Source of the DNA: Chlorobiota bacterium
GTDB taxonomy: Bacteria; Bacteroidota; Bacteroidia; Bacteroidales; JAADGE01
Length of the DNA: 7,948 bases
Assembly (NCBI GenBank): GCA_030592825.1
Contig: JAUVIG010000161.1
Span: forward strand, 1 to 7,948
Reading direction: 5' to 3'
The notes under the pieces were generated by a model that ran no database searches, was not told the DNA's origin, and saw nothing but the letters and a program-made list of their open reading frames with translations. A program made the position numbers and the translations under genes. Positions 1-5,843 of this stretch are shown here, one piece after another (the first letter of the stretch is position 1; each line of letters opens with the position of its first letter).

Positions 1-473
1 ATAGTAATTTGATTTTTACCGGAACCATATTCATATGTATATGTAGTATCAGATATACTTTCTATTTTAATTGAATCAGATTTATTAACCAATGTTTTCT
101 TACTATGGATGATTTTAGTCAAATCTGGTTGTACAAAATCAAATTTATTTGCTTTTTTGATTAGTTTAGAATTTTCTGTAAAAACAACCACAAGGTTTAA
201 CCATTTAGATACAGCATAAATTTCCAAACCTGATTCCTTGATTTTTTCAACATACTCATCATTAACCGGAACATCTTGTTCTGTAACAGGAATGTTATAT
301 TTAAGTCTTCTGTTTATTGCTCTGTCTGAAAGAAACTCTTGCGGCTTATCAATTGAATAAACGGAATTGTTTTTATCTTTGAATTTTATAACATAAGTAT
401 TAGGAGCAACTTTTTGCGAAAGTCCTAATGTTATAATAAATATCATATTTAATAATAAAACTGTTTTCTTCAT
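1..473 (-). CDS. Subtilisin-like (S8) secreted serine protease, N-terminal part only
   Basis: This is the 5' part of a gene read on the minus strand: 157 codons from ATG at 473-471, with no stop before the left edge. Residues 1-19 form a signal peptide (MKKTVLLL start, hydrophobic core, likely cleavage near LGLS/Q20), so the product is exported. Residues about 26-100 match the propeptide region of Bacteroidota S8 proteases: YVIKFKDK at 27-34, the FLSDRAINRR motif at 47-56, IPVTEQDVPV at 61-70 and SKWLNLVVV at 89-97. In this family the motif FLSxRAxxRR precedes a strand that folds as an inhibitor/chaperone for the protease. The fragment ends in YGSGKNQI (149-156), which normally sits just before the catalytic domain. 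The Asp/His/Ser triad itself is therefore outside the window and cannot be checked. Many family members carry a C-terminal type IX secretion signal, which would also be outside. The gene is divergent from the lipoprotein gene 50 bp away. Confidence 0.8.
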   Translation of the reverse strand, partial: MKKTVLLLNMIFIITLGLSQKVAPNTYVIKFKDKNNSVYSIDKPQEFLSDRAINRRLKYNIPVTEQDVPVNDEYVEKIKESGLEIYAVSKWLNLVVVFTENSKLIKKANKFDFVQPDLTKIIHSKKTLVNKSDSIKIESISDTTYTYEYGSGKNQIT

Positions 474-523
474 TTATTTGTAGTTTTAAAAATTGAAAAA
501 ATAAAAATATTAAAAATATTTAT
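474..523. promoter_or_regulatory. Divergent intergenic region, 94% A+T
   Basis: These 50 bases separate the two divergent start codons and contain three G and no C. Unless the genes are transcribed from inside each other, both promoters must overlap this stretch. On the plus strand the best -7-like element is TTTATTTG at 473-480, one base off TAnnTTTG; I found no good -33 element. On the minus strand I see no match. The leader before ATG 524 is A/T-rich with no Shine-Dalgarno sequence, as is usual in Bacteroidota. That promoters lie here is inferred from gene layout, not from a convincing motif. Confidence 0.35.
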
Positions 524-1612
524 ATGAGAAAAACAATTTTGATAATCGTTACTTCTTTTTTCATTTTATCTTCTTGTAATATCTTTAAAAATGATAATAA
601 GAAAAGTCAAAATAATTTGAAATCGGATAACAATGAAAAACTTGAAACTGATTTGCAAGAACAAAATTCATATTTGATTGCTTTCTATAATGTTGAAAAT
701 CTGTTTGATACAATTAACGATCCTATTACTGATGATGATGAATTTACGCCTTCTGGCTTTAAAAAGTGGAATAAAAAACGTTATGAAAAAAAGTTGGATG
801 ATCTGTCATGGGTATTAAGCAATATTAATAAAGAACTGCCGACTTTAATAGGATTATGCGAACTTGAAAATCGTAATGTTGTTGAAGATTTATCAAAAAA
901 CAAATTATTAATTGAAGGGAATTATAGAGTTGTTCATGAAGAAAGCCCTGATACAAGAGGTATTGATGTTGCATTAATGTATCGCAGTAACTTATTTAAG
1001 TATTACAGTCATTCTTCAGTTCCTGTTATTGTTCCCGAAGCACCTGAAGCAAAATTGAGAGATATTTTATATGTAAAAGGTGCATTTGCGGAAAGCGACA
1101 CATTTCATATTTTTGTAAATCACTGGAAATCAAGAAGGGGTGGGAGAGAAGAAACCGAATTTAAACGTTTGGCAACTGCAAAAATTTTAAAAGCTAAAAT
1201 TGATAAAATTTTCATGAACAATAATAAAGCAAACATCATTATTATAGGTGATTTTAATGACGAACCTCATAACATCAGTTTAAACAAAATTTTAAATGCA
1301 ACAGATAAAAAAGCAGATGCGAATTTTGACGAACTGTATAATTTGATGTATGACAAAGCAAAAAATGATGAAGGAACAAATTCAAGAAATTATAAATGGT
1401 TTATGTTGGATAATATGATTGTTTCTCGTTCATTGACAGATGATAATGACTTTTTCGCAGAAGGAAAAACAGGACATATTTATAAGCCGGAGAAAATATT
1501 ATACTATAATGCCAAAGCAAACTTTCATGTACCGAATAAAACATACGGTGGAAAGAATTATTACGGAGGATACAGCGATCATTTGCCGGTTTATTTTATT
1601 TTAAAACGGTAG
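524..1612 (+). CDS. Endonuclease/exonuclease/phosphatase-fold lipoprotein
   Basis: Complete gene of 362 residues. Residues 1-18 are a lipoprotein signal with lipobox LSSC, Cys18 being the acylated residue, so the protein is anchored in the envelope, probably facing the periplasm or exterior. Residues 19-48 are an Asn/Lys-rich linker. The rest is one EEP (DNase I-like) domain with the family's metal-phosphoesterase motifs in order: YNVENLFD (55-62), LCELEN (111-116, metal-binding Glu113), RGIDVALMYR (145-154), VNHWKSR (198-204, catalytic His200), IIGDFNDEP (240-248, Asp243/Asn245) and YSDHLPV (350-356, the terminal Asp-His pair). All expected active-site residues are present, so it should be an active Mg-dependent phosphodiesterase or phosphatase. 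The substrate (extracellular DNA/RNA, or a phospho-compound) cannot be told from sequence. Such proteins are common in Bacteroidota at about this length. ATG 524 is chosen because it gives a clean lipoprotein signal. It seems to be monocistronic; the next gene has its own promoter box. Confidence 0.87.
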   Translation: MRKTILIIVTSFFILSSCNIFKNDNKKSQNNLKSDNNEKLETDLQEQNSYLIAFYNVENLFDTINDPITDDDEFTPSGFKKWNKKRYEKKLDDLSWVLSNINKELPTLIGLCELENRNVVEDLSKNKLLIEGNYRVVHEESPDTRGIDVALMYRSNLFKYYSHSSVPVIVPEAPEAKLRDILYVKGAFAESDTFHIFVNHWKSRRGGREETEFKRLATAKILKAKIDKIFMNNNKANIIIIGDFNDEPHNISLNKILNATDKKADANFDELYNLMYDKAKNDEGTNSRNYKWFMLDNMIVSRSLTDDNDFFAEGKTGHIYKPEKILYYNAKANFHVPNKTYGGKNYYGGYSDHLPVYFILKR

Positions 1613-1659
1613 GATGTTGATTATTACTAATTATCCTGTTAATTTTAACAAAAAATCAT

Positions 1660-1667
1660 TAAATTTG
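1660..1667 (+). promoter_or_regulatory. Bacteroidota-type -7 promoter box for the antitoxin gene
   Basis: TAAATTTG matches the Bacteroidota -7 consensus TAnnTTTG at every fixed base and ends 29 nt before the ATG at 1697. It would give a short A-rich leader of about 22-25 nt. The -33 element (TTTG/TTG about 19-20 nt upstream) is not clear; only TGTT at 1637-1640 lies at the right distance. Because short T-rich motifs are frequent in AT-rich DNA, this is a good but unproven call. Confidence 0.5.
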
Positions 1668-1696
1668 TAATAATAACAGACTTAAAATAAAACAAT

Positions 1697-1900
1697 ATGA
1701 TAGTTGAAACAGTTAAAAACGAAACTTTAATCAGAATACCAAAAACAGTAGATTCAAAAATAGTTCAATCTGTTATTGATTATCTGCGAATTGTTGAAAT
1801 TTTGATGAATAATAAAGGTAATAAAGAATCAGCTGAACAGTTGGCTGAAGAAACTGATAAAAATTGGTGGAATAAAAACAAAAATCGTTTCATCAAATGA
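1697..1900 (+). CDS. Small antitoxin-like protein, partner of a broken PIN toxin
   Basis: 67-residue protein with no signal peptide or membrane segment. The N-terminal half (about 8-36, TLIRIPKTVDSKIVQSVIDYLRIVE) predicts as a short strand plus helix, the usual place for a DNA-binding or dimerisation element. The C-terminal part is charged and ends in WWNKNKNRFIK (57-67), a tail I associate with Bacteroidota antitoxins encoded just before PIN toxins. In VapB-like antitoxins this end wraps around the toxin. The stop codon overlaps the ATG of the toxin remnant as ATGA (1897-1900), the standard translational coupling of a TA pair. I assign the role mainly from this context and from the PIN remnant that follows. 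The gene itself shows no damage. With its toxin gone it would be an orphan antitoxin, possibly still an autorepressor or able to neutralise related toxins elsewhere. The exact antitoxin family is not recognised. Confidence 0.68.
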   Translation: MIVETVKNETLIRIPKTVDSKIVQSVIDYLRIVEILMNNKGNKESAEQLAEETDKNWWNKNKNRFIK

Positions 1901-2051
1901 AAATAATAATGATATTTCTTTCGTTGCATTAACATTATCTATCCCAAATTCAGTTCTTTGGACAAATGATAAGAAACTTATAAAAGGCTTACAAAGTAAA
2001 GGTTTTAATCAAACAATATCTACGAAAGATTTAATACAACATTTTCAATAA
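1897..2051 (+). pseudogene. PIN-domain (VapC-like) toxin remnant, internally deleted
   Basis: ATG 1897 overlaps the antitoxin stop and encodes MKII, the usual opening of PIN toxins (MKIIxDTN), but this frame ends after 11 codons (stop 1930-1932). In another frame, from about 1902 to the TAA at 2049-2051, runs a typical PIN C-terminus: NDISFVALTL, then VLWTNDKKLIKGL, then KGFN and a final helix. The family pattern is D-x-P-F-V-A-L followed by LWTGDKKL. Here the Asp of NDISF and the Asp of TNDKK, two of the acidic metal ligands, survive; the N-terminal DTN aspartate and the central Glu are gone. A full toxin of this type is about 130-140 codons, so roughly 260 nt are inferred to be missing. The break lies in the repetitive ATAATAATGAT at 1903-1913 and also changes frame. 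The product cannot be an active RNase. An assembly collapse is the alternative to a true deletion. Confidence 0.75.
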
Positions 2052-2095
2052 TACTTTACTGCAAATGAAGATTTCAATATGCCTTATTTGAAAAT

Positions 2096-4108
2096 ATGCA
2101 ATTCAAATTAAAATCAAATTATAAACCTACCGGGGACCAACCTCAAGCCATTGATGAGCTGATAAAAGGCATCGAAGCAGGGGAGAGGTTTCAAATTTTG
2201 CAAGGGGTAACAGGTTCCGGTAAAACATTTACAATTGCTAATTTAATTGAAAAAATAAACCGACCTGTTTTGGTTTTAAGCCATAATAAAACTTTGGCTG
2301 CTCAATTATACGGAGAGTTTATGTCTTACTTTCCCGAAAATGCCGTTGAATATTTTGTTTCTTATTATGATTATTACCAACCTGAAGCATATTTACCGTC
2401 TTCAAATACTTATATTGAAAAGGATCTTACCATAAATAAAGAAATTGAAAAATTAAGATTAAGTACAACAACTTCATTACTGACAAGCAGGAGAGATGTT
2501 ATTGTTGTTTCTTCTGTATCATGTTTGTACGGCATAGGAAATCCTGAAGATTTTTATTCTAATTTGGTTGAAGTAAAAAAAGGAGCTAATTTAGTCAGGA
2601 ATAAGTTCTTACGTGATTTAGTCTCAAGTCTTTATTCAAGGAATGATTTAAACTTCAGCAGAGGAAATTTCAGGGTTACAGGAGATACTGTTGATGTTTT
2701 TCCTGCATACAGTGATATTGCAATCAGAATATCTTTTTGGGGAGATGAAGTTGATGAAATTCTGACTTTTGATCCTGTAAACGGGCATACAATTGATAAT
2801 TTGGATTTTATAAGAATTTATCCGGCAAGCATCTTTATGACAACTAAAGAACGTTTAAACCAAGGAGTTGATCAAATTGTGCTTGATATGGGTAAGCAAG
2901 TTGGATATTTTAAAGAAACAGGTAAAAACCTTGAAGCAAAGCGTATTGAAGACCGTGTAACTTATGATGTTGAAATGATTAAAGAATTAGGTTATTGTAC
3001 GGGAATTGAGAATTATTCAAGATATTTTGACGGAAGGAAATCCGGCAGCAGGCCGTTTTGTTTGTTAGATTATTTTCCGGATGATTTTATTGTTGTTATT
3101 GACGAAAGCCATGTTACTTTACCGCAAGTTCATGCAATGTATGGCGGAGATCGTTCAAGAAAAAGAAATTTGATAGAATACGGTTTCAGATTACCGGCAG
3201 CAATGGATAACAGACCTTTGAAGTTTGACGAATTTGAGGGATTTGAAAAACAAACAATTTATTTAAGTGCAACACCTGCAAATTACGAACTTGAAAAATG
3301 TGAAGGTGTTGTAGTTGAGCAAGTTATAAGACCCACAGGTTTAATAGATCCCGGCATTGACGTAAGGTCGAGTTTGAATCAAATTGATGATCTTATTGCT
3401 GAAATTAACACAAGAGCAAATATTGATGAACGTGTACTTGTTACAACATTAACAAAACGAATGGCAGAGGAATTATCGGAATACTTTGATAAGATATCAA
3501 TCAAAAGCCGTTATATTCATTCAGATGTTGAAACCGTTGAAAGAGTTCAGATTATGGAAGACCTCAGAAGAGGTATTTTTGATGTGTTGATCGGTGTAAA
3601 TTTATTAAGAGAAGGCTTGGATTTGCCTGAAGTTTCTCTCGTTGCCATTTTAGATGCTGATAAAGAAGGTTTTTTAAGATCCGAAAGATCATTAACTCAA
3701 ACAGCCGGACGAGCAGCACGTAATATCAACGGTAAAGTAATTATGTATGCTGATAAGATAACAAAATCAATGCAACGAACCATTGATGAAACTGACAGAA
3801 GACGTGAAAAACAACTGAAATATAACGAAGAAAATAATATAACACCAAAACAAATACAAAAAGAAATCGGGAAGATTAAACTTACCGATAAGCAGGAGGA
3901 GCATACCGGTAAAATTTATAATACAGGTATTAAAAGTTCAATTGCTGCTGATCCTGTAGTAAAATATATGACAAAATCTGCTTTAGAAAAAGCAATTCAA
4001 AATACTGAAAAGAAAATGCTAAAAGCTGCAGAAGAACTTAACTTTACGGAAGCTGCAAGATTCAGAGATGAAATTGTTGAATTAAAGGAGCTTTTAAAGA
4101 ATTCTTAA
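2096..4108 (+). CDS. uvrB: UvrABC excision nuclease subunit B
   Basis: Complete 670-residue UvrB (E. coli 673). It is the damage-verifying helicase-like subunit of nucleotide excision repair: delivered to lesions by UvrA, it then recruits UvrC for incision. In order: the start YKPTGDQPQAI (9-19); Walker A GVTGSGKT (37-44); the lesion-clamping beta-hairpin rich in Tyr, SYYDYYQPEAYLPSS (90-104); Walker B with DESH at 336-339; LSATP at 390-394; helicase motif VI QTAGRAAR (535-542); and the C-terminal UVR motif (about 630-668, ending in the EAARFRDEI helix) that contacts UvrC. No key residue is missing. ATG 2096 gives the family's normal N-terminus. There is no Shine-Dalgarno sequence, only AT-rich bases. 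It starts 44 bp after the PIN remnant with no terminator between, so readthrough from the antitoxin promoter is possible. No SOS box is evident upstream. The hairpin at 4160-4186 ends the transcript. Confidence 0.98.
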   Translation: MQFKLKSNYKPTGDQPQAIDELIKGIEAGERFQILQGVTGSGKTFTIANLIEKINRPVLVLSHNKTLAAQLYGEFMSYFPENAVEYFVSYYDYYQPEAYLPSSNTYIEKDLTINKEIEKLRLSTTTSLLTSRRDVIVVSSVSCLYGIGNPEDFYSNLVEVKKGANLVRNKFLRDLVSSLYSRNDLNFSRGNFRVTGDTVDVFPAYSDIAIRISFWGDEVDEILTFDPVNGHTIDNLDFIRIYPASIFMTTKERLNQGVDQIVLDMGKQVGYFKETGKNLEAKRIEDRVTYDVEMIKELGYCTGIENYSRYFDGRKSGSRPFCLLDYFPDDFIVVIDESHVTLPQVHAMYGGDRSRKRNLIEYGFRLPAAMDNRPLKFDEFEGFEKQTIYLSATPANYELEKCEGVVVEQVIRPTGLIDPGIDVRSSLNQIDDLIAEINTRANIDERVLVTTLTKRMAEELSEYFDKISIKSRYIHSDVETVERVQIMEDLRRGIFDVLIGVNLLREGLDLPEVSLVAILDADKEGFLRSERSLTQTAGRAARNINGKVIMYADKITKSMQRTIDETDRRREKQLKYNEENNITPKQIQKEIGKIKLTDKQEEHTGKIYNTGIKSSIAADPVVKYMTKSALEKAIQNTEKKMLKAAEELNFTEAARFRDEIVELKELLKNS

Positions 4109-4159
4109 TCATTATTGTTTGTCCCATAATTAATATTATGTTAAATAGAATATATATTT

Positions 4160-4186
4160 AAAACGGGGATATTGCATCCCCGTTTT
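4160..4186. terminator. Bidirectional intrinsic terminator between convergent genes
   Basis: Perfect inverted repeat: AAAACGGGGAT at 4160-4170 and ATCCCCGTTTT at 4176-4186, an 11-bp stem with a 5-base loop ATTGC. The stem base is A on the left and T on the right, so transcripts from either strand end in a U-run after a GC core. It lies 51 bp after the uvrB stop and 4 bp after the TPR gene stop (4191), so it serves both. The G/C core stands out strongly against AT-rich surroundings. Confidence 0.9.
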
Positions 4187-4190
4187 GTAT

Positions 4191-5753
4191 TTAATCTATT
4201 TTAATCTCTTCTGTAGCTGAATTATTAATTAACTCCTCTATTCTCTTTTGATTTTCTGTATCTCTTAATCTAAAATAAATTCTTTTTAAAACTTTCAGTA
4301 AATCAATATCATTTGGATTTATTTTAGAGGCTACTTCAAATTTTTCAGCTGCAATTCTTAATTGTTCTTTTGCTAAATTTTCAAATTCAGCAGATTTTTT
4401 AAAGTCCTTCTTCAAGTATATTTTAAGGATATAATCGGCATGTAAAGCATTTCTGTCATTTCTTTTTAAATAGATTCTACCTAGATTATATGCTGCGTTA
4501 AAGAATTTCGGATCAACTTCCAAAGATTCATTATACAACTTCTCTGCTTTGTTCAGGTTTTCTTCAATATTTTTTACTACTTCCAAAGCTTTGTTCAGAG
4601 TTTCATCTCTTTTTGACTCAGCAGCTTTTAATTTTGTAGGATTATTTCTTTCTCTGAAAGCCTCTTTTTTATGGTCATAAGACTCTTCCATATATTTTTT
4701 ATATTCATCATTCATCTTATCCGTAGCATTATCGTAAATTGTTGCTTTAGCAGAATAATAAGACGGATTATCAGGATTTTTTGCAAGAGCAATATCTATA
4801 TACTCTACAGCTTCATCCAACTGATTTTTAGCCATATAATAATTAATAAGGTCTATAATCAGTTGCTCATCATCAGGATATTTATCAAAACCTTCCTTAA
4901 CTTTGCTGATAAAAGTTGTGCTGTCTCCCATCCCGGCATAACATTCTGCCAAATAATGGTATGATGCACCCGGCAGATGATCATTTTCAATACTTTTTTC
5001 AAAATGTGATTTGGCTTTTTTATAAGATTTGTCATTATATGCAATAACACCCATAAAGTATCCGATTTGATTTAATTTATATATTGTGTCTAAAGAGTTT
5101 TTAGGTAATTCACAAAGATTATATCCGTATTCCATTAATTTGTATGAGTCTTTAAATTTTTTATTGATAGATTCATTCAATTTATTATCATTCTTTGTTT
5201 TTTCCTCTAATGCATCTGAATATAAGGTAATTGCATCATTAATAATGCTGCTTTTTATCATTGCTAAAAGGTCTTTTGTTGTCGATTTATCTTTAAATTT
5301 ACCTTTTTCATCAACTTCTACTGCTTTTAAAAGAGCTTCCGCAGATTTTTGAAGTGCGTTTTTATCAATAAATTCAGTTTGTTCCCAACTGTCTAAAATT
5401 CCGTTTTTAAAGATTAACTTTTTTCTGTTATATTCCCAAATCTCCATATCTCCTGATACACTTTTTTTACCCGGTTTATCAATCAGATATTCAGCATTTT
5501 GAATACCGTTACCTGTAGCAGGCAAACCTTTATACAGACCGGCAATTTCAAAGGTATGTATATTGTAGTAAATATCTGCCCTTTTTGCCCATGTGGCTGA
5601 TTTTGTGTTTTTCTTTGCGTTAAGAATATCTGCATCACTTTTTTCTTTTTGTTTAATTAATCCGTCCCAAGTAACTACCGGCTCTTGAGCATAAGCAGTA
5701 CTCATAAAAATCAACAGTACTGTAAAAATCGTCAGTTTTTTCATTTTTTTCAT
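4191..5753 (-). CDS. Exported tetratricopeptide-repeat protein encoded after gyrA
   Basis: 520 residues. Residues 1-22 form a Sec signal peptide (MKKMKK, hydrophobic core 7-18, cleavage after AYA22), with no lipobox Cys, so the mature protein is probably periplasmic. Residues 23-130 are a domain I do not recognise. The rest is largely helical with TPR-like repeats: about 224-258, 262-295, 296-330, 331-345 (broken by a charged insert about 345-400), 401-430 and 463-498. Typical TPR endings such as KNPDNP (325-330) and EVDPKFFNAAYNLGRIYL (412-429) are visible. TPR proteins bind other proteins; the partner here is unknown. Two in-frame starts exist (5753 and 5744, both followed by KK), and either gives a valid signal peptide. 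It follows gyrA on the same strand after 90 bp with no obvious terminator between, so cotranscription is possible. A TPR gene next to gyrA is, from memory, recurrent in Bacteroidota. The function is unknown. Confidence 0.85.
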   Translation of the reverse strand: MKKMKKLTIFTVLLIFMSTAYAQEPVVTWDGLIKQKEKSDADILNAKKNTKSATWAKRADIYYNIHTFEIAGLYKGLPATGNGIQNAEYLIDKPGKKSVSGDMEIWEYNRKKLIFKNGILDSWEQTEFIDKNALQKSAEALLKAVEVDEKGKFKDKSTTKDLLAMIKSSIINDAITLYSDALEEKTKNDNKLNESINKKFKDSYKLMEYGYNLCELPKNSLDTIYKLNQIGYFMGVIAYNDKSYKKAKSHFEKSIENDHLPGASYHYLAECYAGMGDSTTFISKVKEGFDKYPDDEQLIIDLINYYMAKNQLDEAVEYIDIALAKNPDNPSYYSAKATIYDNATDKMNDEYKKYMEESYDHKKEAFRERNNPTKLKAAESKRDETLNKALEVVKNIEENLNKAEKLYNESLEVDPKFFNAAYNLGRIYLKRNDRNALHADYILKIYLKKDFKKSAEFENLAKEQLRIAAEKFEVASKINPNDIDLLKVLKRIYFRLRDTENQKRIEELINNSATEEIKID

Positions 5754-5843
5754 TTTTTGATATTCGTATTATGTATAATTATTAAAATATTACAACTTGC
5801 AAATTTGTAATTGCCTAAAGAGTTCAGCTAAAAAGCCTCATAA

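Noticed and set aside
1611..1655. Possible terminator after the lipoprotein gene (AGGAT...ATCCT and GTTAA-TT-TTAAC)
   Set aside because: The stems are 5 bp, the loops are too large or too small, and the following run is A rather than T on the coding strand.
1809..1901. PIN reading frame extending upstream through the antitoxin gene
   Set aside because: The frame is open back to a stop at 1806-1808, but the translated residues do not resemble a PIN domain. The antitoxin frame explains this DNA better.
2083..2090. CTTATTTG as a uvrB -7 promoter box
   Set aside because: It matches only the TTTG half of TAnnTTTG, and it would place transcription start essentially on the ATG.
4671..5352. Open frames at 4671-4964 (+), 5086-5352 (+) and 4859-5050 (-)
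   Set aside because: They lie inside the TPR gene in other frames. The translations are low-complexity (Ile/Phe-rich or shifted) with no recognisable motif.
5800..5809. Minus-strand TACAAATTTG as a promoter for the TPR gene
   Set aside because: The spacing between TA and TTTG is four bases instead of two and there is no -33 element. CAAATTTG is also a simple palindrome that occurs easily in AT-rich DNA.
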